In this document: one piece after another, positions 15,932 to 24,176 of the stretch
Position numbering within the stretch: the first letter of the stretch is position 1
How the letters are laid out: each line of letters opens with the position of its first letter
Assembly: GCA_035998445.1 (NCBI GenBank)
Contig: DASYHQ010000052.1
Coordinates: 186,001-250,000, forward strand
Source of the DNA: Tepidisphaeraceae bacterium
Lineage (GTDB): Bacteria > Planctomycetota > Phycisphaerae > Tepidisphaerales > Tepidisphaeraceae
DNA: 64,000 nucleotides
Reading direction: 5' to 3'
Notes under the pieces: model-generated
What the model was told of the DNA's origin: nothing
The model's database searches: none
The model's input: the letters and a program-made list of their open reading frames with translations, nothing else
Position numbers and translations under genes: made by a program

Positions 15932-16557
15932 CCTTCCTTCACCGCCGCCAGCGCGTAAAACGGTCGCCCCTCGCGGCGGTACTTGCGTTCGAAGTTCGTG
16001 CCGACGAATTCCCCCTCGTTGGCCGATCCGGGGCGGTTGTAATCCACCACCGTAAATCCCGCAGCGGCGCGCAGCGTGGGTTCGATGTTCTCGTCCCAGT
16101 ATCCCTTGTGATCGGTCACGATCTGCACGCGGCCGCCCGGCACCAGCACGCGGTGCAGCAGGGGCATGAACTTCGGCTGGACCAGACGCCGCTTGTGATG
16201 GCGGGCCTTGGGCCAGGGGTCAGGAAAGTAGATGTGGACGACCGACAAGCTCGCTGGCGGCACGAACTCGGTCAGGAAAAAGCTCGCCTCGGCGCGCACG
16301 GTGCGGGCGTTGGCGCAGTTGTGCCGCCGCATGCGATCGCTGGCGTAGCGCCAGAACCAGCGGGCCCATTCGATGCCGAAGAAGTTCGTGTCCAAGCGGC
16401 TGCGGGCCTGTTCGCACAGGAACGTGCCCTTGCCCATGCCGACCTCCAGTTCCACCTTATTGGCGTTGCCGTACAGTTCCGACCAGATCAACGGCTTGGG
16501 TAACGCGTCGGGATCGAGGCCGACGGGTTCGACGATTAACTCATGAGACGATTGCAT
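15928..16557 (-). CDS. trmB: tRNA (guanine-N7-)-methyltransferase TrmB
   Basis: 209 aa from ATG at 16557. It methylates G46 of tRNA using S-adenosylmethionine. The SAM-binding opening VELEVGMGKGTFL (about 35-47), FFGIEWARW and the signature IYFPDPWPKARHHKRR with QPKFM are diagnostic. C-terminal GTNFERKYRREGRP completes the family pattern. Length is normal. It is divergent from araB with a 72-bp gap and probably starts at or near its own transcription start (see 16565-16576). Confidence 0.94.
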   Translation of the reverse strand: MQSSHELIVEPVGLDPDALPKPLIWSELYGNANKVELEVGMGKGTFLCEQARSRLDTNFFGIEWARWFWRYASDRMRRHNCANARTVRAEASFFLTEFVPPASLSVVHIYFPDPWPKARHHKRRLVQPKFMPLLHRVLVPGGRVQIVTDHKGYWDENIEPTLRAAAGFTVVDYNRPGSANEGEFVGTNFERKYRREGRPFYALAAVKEG

Positions 16558-16564
16558 GGGGCAA

Positions 16565-16576
16565 CGAGTATACTCG
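16565..16576. promoter_or_regulatory. Symmetric -10 element serving trmB and araB
   Basis: CGAGTATACTCG is a perfect 12-bp palindrome, so TATACT reads on both strands in the 72-bp trmB/araB gap. On the plus strand transcription would start near 16581, giving araB a leader of about 50 nt. On the minus strand it would start near 16560, leaving trmB (ATG at 16557) almost leaderless. No good -35 box was found for either. Confidence 0.45.
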
Positions 16577-16629
16577 CGGACCCGCCCGATGTGGTGTCGT
16601 CGGGCCGGCGTGAACGGGAGCTAGCAAAC

Positions 16630-18270
16630 ATGTCGCAATATTCAGTGGGTTTCGACTTTGGTACCGAGAGCGTCCGCGTGGTGATCGTCGATGTGTCGAA
16701 TGGTCGTGTCGCGGGCCAGGCATCACGTTCGTATGCGCACGGCGTCATTGATGACGTGCTGCCCGACGCCGAGGTAAAGCTGCCGCCCGATTATGCGCTG
16801 CAGCACCCGCAGGACTGGCTAACCGACGCCGCAGCGGCGTGCAAGGACGCGCTGACCAAGAGCGGCGCGAGCGCGGCCGACGTGGTGGGCATTGGCGTCG
16901 ACTTCACCAGCTGCACGATGATGCCGGCCTTCGCCGACGGCACGCCCGTCTGCCTGTTCGAGCGCTTCGGCCGGGTGCCGCTGGCGTACCCCAAGCTCTG
17001 GAAGCACCACGCCGCCAAGGCCGAGACGGACCGCATCAACGAGGTCGCCCGGCAGCGCAACGAGCCCTGGCTAAGCCGCTACGGCGGCACGATCGGCCTT
17101 GAATGGTTCTTTCCCAAGGTGCTGGAAACGCTCAACCACGAGCCCGGCGTCTACGACATTGCCGACGTCTGGCTGGAGGCGGGCGACTGGTTCGTCTGGC
17201 AGCTGGTCGATGGACCGTTCCCGAAGTGTTCGACGAAGAACCTGTCACGCTCGACCTGCCAGGCCGGCTACAAGGCGATGTGGAACGGCGAGACGGGCTT
17301 TCCGTCACCCGACTATTTCGAGGCCGTAAACCCGAAGATGCGCGACGTGGTCGCCGAGAAGATGCCCGGCGAGATGGTCGCCCCTGGCGCCCGCGCCGGC
17401 ACGCTGACCGAGGCAGCCGCAGCGCTGTTCGGGTTGCGCGCTGGCACGCCGGTGTCGGCGGCGATCATCGATGCCCACGCCGGCGTGCCTGGCGCGGGCG
17501 TAGCGGATGCGTCGACCATGGTCCTCGTCATGGGCACCAGCTCGTGCCACATGATGAACGCGCTCGGCGATGCGCCCATCCCCGGCGTCGCGGGCGTGGT
17601 GCAGGATGGGATTCTGCCGGGCTTCTACGGCGTTGAAACCGGTCAAGCGAGCGTGGGTGACGCGTTTGCGTGGCTCGTGGAAACGTTCGGCCTGTCGCAC
17701 GAAAAACTCAGCCGTGAGGCGGCCGATCTCGGGCCGGGATCGGGCGGGGTGCTGGCGCTGGACTGGTTGAATGGCTGCCGTACGCCGCTGATGGACGGGC
17801 GACTGTCCGGCGCGTTCCTCGGCGTCACGCTCGGCACCCGACCCGCGCAAATGTACCGCGCGCTGATGGAAGCCACGGCCATGGGCGTGCGGTGGATCGT
17901 CGAAACAATCCAGAACGCCGACGTGCCGGTCGAACGCTTCGTCGCCAGTGGCGGGCTGCCGGCCAAGTCACCGTTGCTCATGCAGATCTACGCCGACGTG
18001 CTGGGCAAGGAGATCCGCCTGGCCGAGAGCGACCAATCCGTCGCGCTCGGCGCCGCGATCCTCGGTGTGTTGGCCAGTAGCGAAGCGGGTTCCGGCAGCG
18101 ACGCCGCCAAAACGGTCATTGGCCGCATGGCGCGCCAACGGCAGGACCTGGTCTATCGCCCGAATGCCGCTGCGGTCGCGAAGTACAACGATTTGTACGC
18201 GATGTACCGCACGATCGCCGACCCGGCAGGGCCAGTCGCGACGACGATGCGAAAGCTGCGGGAGATCTAG
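16630..18270 (+). CDS. araB: Ribulokinase (FGGY family, AraB type)
   Basis: 546 aa from ATG at 16630, with GGGAG 9 nt upstream; an earlier in-frame start would run over the trmB promoter. It phosphorylates L-ribulose to L-ribulose-5-phosphate. N-terminal FGGY domain: VGFDFGTESVRVVIVD (4-19), VGIGVDFTSCT. Second domain: IDAHAGVPGAG, MGTSSCHMM, FYGVETGQASVGDAFAW, LDWLNGCRTPLMD, and the nucleotide-site GLPAKSPLLMQIYADVLG and SVALGAAILG. The layout follows E. coli AraB closely. No araA or araD is nearby, so arabinose breakdown genes would be dispersed. Confidence 0.9.
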   Translation: MSQYSVGFDFGTESVRVVIVDVSNGRVAGQASRSYAHGVIDDVLPDAEVKLPPDYALQHPQDWLTDAAAACKDALTKSGASAADVVGIGVDFTSCTMMPAFADGTPVCLFERFGRVPLAYPKLWKHHAAKAETDRINEVARQRNEPWLSRYGGTIGLEWFFPKVLETLNHEPGVYDIADVWLEAGDWFVWQLVDGPFPKCSTKNLSRSTCQAGYKAMWNGETGFPSPDYFEAVNPKMRDVVAEKMPGEMVAPGARAGTLTEAAAALFGLRAGTPVSAAIIDAHAGVPGAGVADASTMVLVMGTSSCHMMNALGDAPIPGVAGVVQDGILPGFYGVETGQASVGDAFAWLVETFGLSHEKLSREAADLGPGSGGVLALDWLNGCRTPLMDGRLSGAFLGVTLGTRPAQMYRALMEATAMGVRWIVETIQNADVPVERFVASGGLPAKSPLLMQIYADVLGKEIRLAESDQSVALGAAILGVLASSEAGSGSDAAKTVIGRMARQRQDLVYRPNAAAVAKYNDLYAMYRTIADPAGPVATTMRKLREI

Positions 18271-18293
18271 CGCGGTCAGATGTCGCATCGAGC

Positions 18294-18418
18294 GGTCCGG
18301 CTCCCTCTCCCGCGTACTCGCGGGGGAGGGCTGGGGTGGGGTCTTCAATTCTCTTCAAAATTTGAGAGGCTCTGCCTCCTCCCTAACCCTCCCCCGGCGT
18401 ACCGGGAGAGGGGACCAG
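18294..18418. repeat. Palindromic repeat, family B
   Basis: Left arm CTCCCTCTCCCGCGTACTCG followed by CGGGGGAGGG; right arm CCCTCCCCCGGCGTACCGGG followed by AGAGGGGACC. Each arm is a small hairpin and the arms pair with each other. The remaining 284-bp gap 18271-18554 shows only the GGAGG ribosome site at 18542-18546. Confidence 0.85.
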
Positions 18419-18554
18419 AGCGAAGCAAGAGAAGCACCGCGCAAAACCTGCGTGCAAATACCTGTTCCGGCCCCATCCATTGCGCATTCCCCCTCACGTT
18501 CCGTGAATGCCGTTACCGATAAAACCGCATCGGAGCATCATGGAGGGTTGGCCG

Positions 18555-18818
18555 ATGGAAGCACGTCATCAATGTCCATTCGTGAACCGTCCCGACGCAC
18601 GCTGCAGCGGGCGGTTGAAGATCGACCGGCTCGATTACGCGTTCGAGTTCTGCTTCGACGCGTACAATACCTGCCCGGTCTACATCGAACGCCTGCTCGA
18701 GCGGCGCACCCGCCGGGCGGCGGTGGAGAGCACCTCACACGGACGGCAGCACGATTATGGGTCGACCCTTGTCCAGCTCGGCACGCCGGCAACCGCTCGG
18801 GCCACCTCAGCTGCGTAG
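18555..18818 (+). CDS. Small four-cysteine protein, function unknown
   Basis: 87 aa from ATG at 18555, supported by GGAGG at 18542-18546. Four cysteines are spaced C7-x9-C17-x15-C33-x6-C40, within QCPFVNRPDARCSG and FEFCFDAYNTCPVY; they could bind zinc or an iron-sulfur cluster. The region after residue 50 is Arg/Ser/His rich. Its last 62 bp overlap the start of xerD in another frame, so the two genes are probably expressed together. I do not recognise a named family, but similar CPxY-type proteins are, from memory, frequent in planctomycetes. Confidence 0.65.
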   Translation: MEARHQCPFVNRPDARCSGRLKIDRLDYAFEFCFDAYNTCPVYIERLLERRTRRAAVESTSHGRQHDYGSTLVQLGTPATARATSAA

Positions 18819-19674
18819 CTTCCTGGTCCACCTCGCCACCGAACGGGGTTTGGCCGACAACACCGTCATCGCCTACCAGCGCGATCTGGAAGACGCCCAC
18901 GCGCACTTCGATCGCGATGGCAAATGCCTGACCAACGCCTCGGCCGACGATTACCGGTTTTACCTGCAGGCGCAGACGCGCAAGGGCCAGTCGACCAAGA
19001 CCGTCTCTCGGCGCCTGGCCGCCATTCGCGTCTTTCTGCGCTACCTGCAAGGCGAGGGGTTTGAGACCGAGACGATCCTGCGGCAACTGGAGCGACCCAA
19101 GCCGGAACAGAGCCTGCCGCACGTGCTGGGTCGCGCGCAGGTGCTTCAACTCATCAACGCGGTCGATCCGCTGTCACCCCTGTTCGCGCGCGACGTGGCG
19201 ATTCTGGAACTGCTGTACGCCAGCGGGCTGCGGGCGTCGGAGATCTGTTCGCTGAAGTTGCGCGATGTGAACCTGTCGGTGTCGGTCGTGCGCGTGCTGG
19301 GCAAAGGCATGAAGGAACGCATCGTCCCCTTCGGCCAGGCCGCCGGCGAGGCGATCACGCGCTACTTGGACGAGTGCCGCCCGAAGCTGTTGAAACAGCC
19401 GCGTGAGGAGATTTTCATCTCCCGCACCGGCAAGAAGCTCGACCGCGTTGCGCTCTGGATGATCGTCAGCAAGTACGGCCAACGCAGCGGCATCCCCAGC
19501 TGGCCGCACATCCTCCGCCACTGCTTCGCCAGCCACCTGCTGGGTGGCGGTGCGGACCTGCGCGTGGTCCAGGAACTGCTGGGCCACAGCGACATCGGCA
19601 CGACGCAGATCTACACGCACGTCGACCAGCAACGACTAAAGTCGATCCACGAAAAATTTCATCCAAGACGGTAG
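18757..19674 (+). CDS. xerD: Tyrosine recombinase XerD/XerC
   Basis: 305 aa from ATG at 18757. Xer recombinases resolve chromosome dimers at dif near the division septum. N-terminal SAM-like core-binding domain about 18-105 (LRSFLVHLATERGLADNTV), catalytic domain about 120-300 with R159 (ASGLRASE), K183 (GKGMKER), H251 and R254 (HILRHCFASH), H277 (LLGHSDI) and nucleophile Y286 (TQIYTHV). All six catalytic residues are present. Length is normal. The upstream gene overlaps it by 62 bp, and the conserved core starts before the overlap ends, so the overlap is real if the small gene is real. No dif site was looked for successfully in the window. Confidence 0.92.
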   Translation: MGRPLSSSARRQPLGPPQLRSFLVHLATERGLADNTVIAYQRDLEDAHAHFDRDGKCLTNASADDYRFYLQAQTRKGQSTKTVSRRLAAIRVFLRYLQGEGFETETILRQLERPKPEQSLPHVLGRAQVLQLINAVDPLSPLFARDVAILELLYASGLRASEICSLKLRDVNLSVSVVRVLGKGMKERIVPFGQAAGEAITRYLDECRPKLLKQPREEIFISRTGKKLDRVALWMIVSKYGQRSGIPSWPHILRHCFASHLLGGGADLRVVQELLGHSDIGTTQIYTHVDQQRLKSIHEKFHPRR

Positions 19675-19700
19675 GCACGCACGCACAACCACTCGCTGGA

Positions 19701-19720
19701 CTGGCCACTTCAATGGCCAG
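19701..19720 (+). terminator. Weak hairpin after xerD
   Basis: CTGGCCA (19701-19707) pairs with TGGCCAG (19714-19720) across a 6-base loop, 26 bp after the xerD stop. No T-run follows, so it would be a factor-dependent or poor terminator. Confidence 0.25.
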
Positions 19721-19765
19721 AATCTTCACGAGTTGCGCGCCTCGCAGCACAACGCACAGCTCGAT

Positions 19766-19984
19766 CTACGCTGCGATCGCCATCGGCGCGTCCGGCAATC
19801 GCTTCGACTGCAGGCAGATCGCCAGGAAAATATGCCGCAGCCGGTCGAGCGGCTGGGTGGCGATGAACTCGGGGGTGAAGTCGACGGGGAAGTTGGCCTG
19901 ATACGTTTCGAAGTAGCGGGCCAGACCTTCGCGGTCGAGCGAGGCGATGAGACAGATGAGCGCTTCGATTTCGTGGGCGGGCAT
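19766..19984 (-). CDS. Small conserved-looking protein, function unknown
   Basis: 72 aa. ATG at 19984 is chosen because GGAGG (plus-strand GCCTCC at 19989-19994) lies 5 nt upstream; an upstream frame extension lacks a site. The sequence MPAHEIEALICLIASLDREG then FETYQANFPVDFTPEF and LRHIFLAICLQSKRLPDAP is well structured and helical. From memory similar short proteins recur in Phycisphaerae. It follows the 20029-20478 gene on the same strand with a 44-bp gap. Confidence 0.6.
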   Translation of the reverse strand: MPAHEIEALICLIASLDREGLARYFETYQANFPVDFTPEFIATQPLDRLRHIFLAICLQSKRLPDAPMAIAA

Positions 19985-20028
19985 AGGGGCCTCCGATACC
20001 TGAACGTACATTATGGGGCCGGTCGGCT

Positions 20029-20478
20029 TCACGAGTAGAAGTCGATCAGCTTCCCCGTACGAACAATATCGGGTGCGGGTGGGGCAACCTTAACGATTTT
20101 GGGGGCGGGCATCGGTTCGTGCCACGGCAACTGCCGCCACGGGGGTTGGATGGCCGGTGGGGTGGTGGCGGCGCACGATACTGTGCCGTCGGCGGTGCGG
20201 CGGTCGATGCGGTCGTTTGCCAGGTCCTGCAGCGCGATGCGCGTCGGGTCGATCGCCGTCGCGATTCGAGCGCCGCTGACCCCGTTGCTACAGGTGGTGG
20301 GGCAGGGGCCGTAGCCCACGGGTGGCAGGACCGCGAACGATCCACCACCCCCGACCGCTGGCTCGTAGCGGTCGGCCGGCCGCTGGGCGTAGACGCCTTG
20401 CGGCGCGACGGTGTTGGCGCTGGCGATGTCGGCGGTGCGAATCGCGCTGCGCAGCAGCTTCACGATGGACAGGTCCAT
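20029..20478 (-). CDS. Proline-rich protein of unknown function
   Basis: 149 aa if started at ATG 20478 (MDLSIVKLLRSAIRTADIAS); the frame stays open to about 20553 and no ribosome site decides the start. The central part is Gly/Pro/Ala rich with two cysteines (YGPCPTTCSNG); ARIATAIDPTRIALQDLAND and RTADGTVSCAA follow; the tail PPWRQLPWHEP ... GKLIDFYS has a conserved look. It faces away from queA and precedes the small gene at 19766-19984. The coding case rests on codon bias and the ordered tail. Confidence 0.5.
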   Translation of the reverse strand: MDLSIVKLLRSAIRTADIASANTVAPQGVYAQRPADRYEPAVGGGGSFAVLPPVGYGPCPTTCSNGVSGARIATAIDPTRIALQDLANDRIDRRTADGTVSCAATTPPAIQPPWRQLPWHEPMPAPKIVKVAPPAPDIVRTGKLIDFYS

Positions 20479-20722
20479 CGTGGCGATGACGAGGCTGGCA
20501 ACGTCGGCGAGCGAGCTCACGCACTTTGCGGAGCAAACCGCGCGCTGGCGCAAAGCGACTTTAGATCATTTCTCGAAAGTCCCAGAAAAAGGGCACCAAA
20601 TAATGTTGGCTGTGTTTTATCGGACGCTGGCAACGTGTGCCGATTCCACCGGATGATGCGTCGCGGCAACATGGCCAAGGCGCGCGTCGCGTCGGGGCAA
20701 CGTCTCGGCTAACTTGGCGTTC

Positions 20723-21766
20723 ATGCGCAGCGACGAGCTAGACTTCCACTTGCCCCCCGAACTGATCGCGCAGGAACCCGCCGGCGAGCGAACCGCGTCG
20801 CGGCTGCTACACTATCGCAGGCCCGATCGCAGCATCGCCCACCGCACGTTCTCGGACTTGCCGTCCCTGCTGCGCGCCGGCGATTTGCTGGTCTTCAACG
20901 ATGCCCGCGTCATCCCCGCCCGCTTCACGTTGCGAAAAAGCACCGGCGGGCGCATTGAAGGTCTGTTTGTCTCCGAAGACACACCCGGCCAATGGCAGGT
21001 GATGCTGCGCAACCTGGGTCCGATAACCGATCCCGTGCCGCTCACGTTCGCTGATGAGCCTACGTTGACGGCCCAAGCAGTAGGGCGGATGGTGGATGGA
21101 AACTACGTGTTGCGCGTAGATACGACCGATCGCGCAACGGATGTATTGGACCGCCTGGGCCGCATGCCGTTGCCACCCTACATTCGTCGCGACAAGGACC
21201 ACGACGCCCGCGACGCCGCCGACCGCGAGCGATATCAGACCGTTTTCGCCAACCGCGCCACCGCCGTCGCCGCCCCGACCGCCGCGCTGCACTTCACGCC
21301 CGAGTTATTGGCTGAGTTAGACGCCCGCGGCGTACAGCGGGCGTGCGTCACGCTCGACGTGGGCCTTGGTACGTTCAAGCCGCTATCCAGCGACACGCTC
21401 GAAGCCCACGCGATGCACCGCGAGACGTACGCCATCAGCCCCCAAGCCGCCGTCGCGATCAATCTGGCAAAACAGGAACGTCGCCGGGTTATCGCCGTCG
21501 GCACGACGAGCGCCCGCGTGCTGGAATCGCAACCGTCTGGTCAGCCGATTCAACCCGTTAGTGGTTCGACGGCCATCTTCATCTACCCGCCGTACGAATG
21601 GCGATACGTGGACGCGATGGTGACCAACTTCCACCTGCCGCGCAGCACGCTGATCGCCCTGGTGGCCGCCATGGTGGGTTTAGACGAGCAGCGGCGCATC
21701 TACGCGACCGCGATCGCCGAGCGATATCGATTCTTCAGCTATGGGGATTCAATGTTGGTAGAATGA
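20723..21766 (+). CDS. queA: tRNA preQ1(34) S-adenosylmethionine ribosyltransferase-isomerase QueA
   Basis: 347 aa from ATG at 20723. It transfers the ribosyl part of S-adenosylmethionine to preQ1 in tRNA, giving epoxyqueuosine. Typical segments are LDFHLPPELIAQEPAGERTAS (cut here to note DFHLPPELIAQEPA), LLVFNDARVIPAR, LPPYIRR near 150, YQTVFANRATAVAAPTAALHF, VTLDVGLGTFKPL, and MVTNFHLPRSTLIALVAAM near the end. Length matches the family. queC at 61992-62684 belongs to the same pathway but is far away. Confidence 0.94.
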   Translation: MRSDELDFHLPPELIAQEPAGERTASRLLHYRRPDRSIAHRTFSDLPSLLRAGDLLVFNDARVIPARFTLRKSTGGRIEGLFVSEDTPGQWQVMLRNLGPITDPVPLTFADEPTLTAQAVGRMVDGNYVLRVDTTDRATDVLDRLGRMPLPPYIRRDKDHDARDAADRERYQTVFANRATAVAAPTAALHFTPELLAELDARGVQRACVTLDVGLGTFKPLSSDTLEAHAMHRETYAISPQAAVAINLAKQERRRVIAVGTTSARVLESQPSGQPIQPVSGSTAIFIYPPYEWRYVDAMVTNFHLPRSTLIALVAAMVGLDEQRRIYATAIAERYRFFSYGDSMLVE

Positions 21767-21782
21767 TCGTGACGCTGCCATT

Positions 21783-21847
21783 TAGCCGCCGGCTTGCCGG
21801 TGGTCTTCCATTGTTCGAATAGAAGATCACCGGCAAGCCGGCGGCTA
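21783..21847. repeat. Palindromic repeat, family D (copy 1)
   Basis: TAGCCGCCGGCTTGCCGGTG with GTCTTC pairs with GAAGATCACCGGCAAGCCGG and CGGCTA; arms are about 26 bp. It lies between convergent queA and the penicillin-binding protein gene, where its stem could end transcription from both. A second copy is at 51982-52044. Confidence 0.8.
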
Positions 21848-21871
21848 TATGGCAGATACGGGTGGGCAAGT

Positions 21872-23746
21872 CTATTCCTTCACCGTCGCCACTGTCTTCT
21901 CGTTCTTTTCGGTCTTGGGCTTGGGCTTGGCGTACTGCTTGGGGTTGTAGTTGAACAACACGCTGGCGACGTGGGGCGGCGGCAGGGTGATGTCGGGGCT
22001 GGGGGGGACCTGCAGGTAGGCAAGCGCGCGTTCCAGCGATGCCACGGCGCCGGGGGCGGCGACGGCACCGCCGAAGTAGCTCATGTTGTTCTTCACGGCG
22101 AAGGCGCGGTCGGGTTCGTGGATGATGAACGCGATCACCAGTTCCGGCTTCTCGGCCGGGGCGCCACCGATGAAGCTGCTCGTGTACTTGTCGGCGGCGT
22201 AGCCGGCCAAGCCCTGGCTGATGTGGGCGGTGCCGGTCTTGCCGAACACGTTCCACGTTCGGCTGCGCGCGCCCGAGCCGGTACCGCGGATCATCACGTC
22301 GCACATCACGCGGCGCATCCAGGCGGCGCTGGTGGGGTCGATGACCTCGGGCAGCAGGTTGGCGTTTGGCTTGGTCGGGCGGGCGATGATGTTGCCTTCG
22401 GAGTCCAGCACGCCCTTCACCAGGCGCGGCGTGATCAGGCGCCCGCCGTTGGCGTAGGCGCAGAACGCGCGGGCGAGCTGCATCGGCGTCACCATCACCT
22501 CGTAACCCTGCGCGACCGAGTCGGTGCTGAACTTCGTCCACTTGTTCAGCGGGTGCACGGTCCCGCGATCCTCACCGGGCAGCTCGATGCCGGTGGGGCG
22601 GCCGAAGCCAAAGCTGGTGATGGCCTTGTACAGGCGCGGGTTGCCCATGCGCTCGCTGAGCATGGCCATGCCGATGTTGCTCGACTTCACCAGCACGTCC
22701 CACAGCGCCAGGCGGTCGTAGCCATGCACGTCGGTGATCGTGCGGTTGTACGGCGTGCGCCACGTCTTGCCGCCGGTCGGGAAGACCTCGTTTACCCGCG
22801 TGACGCCCAGCGCCAGCGCCGGGCCAGTGATGAACGGCTTGAAGGTCGAACCGGGCTCGTACGGGTCGGTCAACACGCGGTTGCGGCGGCGGTCGGCGGT
22901 GGAGTCCTCGAGGTTCTGGGGGTTGAACGTCGGCCAGTTGGCCAGCGCCAGCACGTCGCCGGTCGTCGGGTTCATCACGACCGCTTCGCCGCGCTGCGCG
23001 CGGTACTTCGTGCAGGTGTCGGCCAGCTCCTGCTCGACGATCATCTGAATGTTGGCGTCGATCGTCAGCACGACGTGCTTGCCGTGCAGCGGTGGCACAT
23101 AGTCGTCGGCGGCAGTGGCGATCGCGCGGCGGCGGGCGTCCTTCAGCACGCGGATCTGCCCGTCCTTGCCGCTCAGCACCTTGTTGAACTTCAGTTCGAT
23201 GCCTTCCAGCCCGTTCCCGTCCTTGCCGCTGCCGCCCAGCACGTGGGCGGCGATCGAGCCCATCGGGTAGGTGCGCGCGCTCTCGGGCAGCAGGCCCACG
23301 CCCGGCAGGTTCATCTCGTGGATCGCACGGCAGGTGGGTTCATCAAGGTTCTCGGCGACCTTCACGAACCGGCTGGTCGCGCGGTCGCTCAGGAGCTTGC
23401 TGATCTCAAAGGGCTCTTTGTCGATCAGGCGCGCCAGTGCCGCGACGTCGTCGTCCATCTGAACCAGGCTGCGGCCGGCACCCTCGTAAACTTGCTGCAT
23501 GAACTTCGGGTCGACGTAGAGCGTCTGCGTCTGCACGGTGCCCGCCATCAGCATGCTGTTGGCGTCGAAGATGCTGCCACGCCGCGACCGCAGCACCTGG
23601 TTCTGGTGCTGCTGCCGCTCGGCCCGCCCGATGGTCTGCTGACGGCCATACGTCTGCAGGTACGCCACGCGCGTGCCCAGCGCAACGAAGCACGAGCAGA
23701 GGATGATGATCACAAAGGCGGCGCGGGCCGGCGAGAAGGTGCGCAT
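21872..23746 (-). CDS. Class B penicillin-binding protein (FtsI/SpoVD-like transpeptidase)
   Basis: 624 aa from ATG at 23746. A membrane-anchored peptidoglycan transpeptidase: one transmembrane helix at about 8-28, a dimer/pedestal domain (about 45-210, LRSRRGSIFDANSMLMA), and the transpeptidase domain with S300-T-F-K303 (YEPGSTFKPF), S355-S-N357 and K503-T-G505. The catalytic motifs are complete. There is no PASTA domain. The tail is Lys/Pro rich (PKPKTEKNEKTVATVKE). No mra/mur genes are next to it, unlike the usual dcw cluster, so it may be FtsI or a sporulation/elongation-type relative. Family certain, exact role uncertain. Confidence 0.9.
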   Translation of the reverse strand: MRTFSPARAAFVIIILCSCFVALGTRVAYLQTYGRQQTIGRAERQQHQNQVLRSRRGSIFDANSMLMAGTVQTQTLYVDPKFMQQVYEGAGRSLVQMDDDVAALARLIDKEPFEISKLLSDRATSRFVKVAENLDEPTCRAIHEMNLPGVGLLPESARTYPMGSIAAHVLGGSGKDGNGLEGIELKFNKVLSGKDGQIRVLKDARRRAIATAADDYVPPLHGKHVVLTIDANIQMIVEQELADTCTKYRAQRGEAVVMNPTTGDVLALANWPTFNPQNLEDSTADRRRNRVLTDPYEPGSTFKPFITGPALALGVTRVNEVFPTGGKTWRTPYNRTITDVHGYDRLALWDVLVKSSNIGMAMLSERMGNPRLYKAITSFGFGRPTGIELPGEDRGTVHPLNKWTKFSTDSVAQGYEVMVTPMQLARAFCAYANGGRLITPRLVKGVLDSEGNIIARPTKPNANLLPEVIDPTSAAWMRRVMCDVMIRGTGSGARSRTWNVFGKTGTAHISQGLAGYAADKYTSSFIGGAPAEKPELVIAFIIHEPDRAFAVKNNMSYFGGAVAAPGAVASLERALAYLQVPPSPDITLPPPHVASVLFNYNPKQYAKPKPKTEKNEKTVATVKE

Positions 23747-23937
23747 ATTTCGGGTCCTGTCGGGCTAAGCGTCCGATAATTCATCGGAAGAATGAAGTGA
23801 ACAGGTGGAGGGAAAATGGGATGGGGAAGTGCCGGGGGCGGTGGAAGGCAAGGATTAGAAAGCGATGGTGGCGGGATTGAACCGTTCAATCGCCAAAATC
23901 GGCTGCTAAGGGTGGCTAGCCGAACGGCGGTAGCTTT

Positions 23938-24171
23938 TCCGGTCCCTCTCCCGGTACACCGGGAGAGGTCAGGTGAGGGTGATTTTGCACTGAAGACGGC
24001 CCACAAATGGGCACGAATGAACACGACGCGGAAGACGTCACATCGAATCACTAAATTCGTGTTCCTTCGTGCCCATCCGTGGGCAACTCTTCAATTGCGA
24101 ATCGCCAGCAACTCGAAATCACCCTCACCTAACCTCTCCCATGAATAGATGGGAGAGGGACCGGAAAATGC
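23938..24171. repeat. Composite repeat: family B arms around an inner inverted repeat
   Basis: Outer arms GGTCCCTCTCCCGGTACACC with GGGAGAGG (about 23941-23967) and the complement ending GGGAGAGGGACCGG (to 24171). Between them GCCCACAAATGGGCACGAAT with GAACAC (23999-24024) pairs imperfectly with GTGTTCC... GTGGGC (24059-24084). The remaining bases of the 430-bp gap 23747-24176 show nothing else. Confidence 0.8.
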
Positions 24172-24176
24172 CACGG

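Noticed and set aside
21794-23779. 661-residue plus-strand open frame opposite the penicillin-binding protein
   Set aside because: It is the complement of a gene with all catalytic motifs; the composition (His/Arg/Val-rich) is that of a GC-rich shadow.
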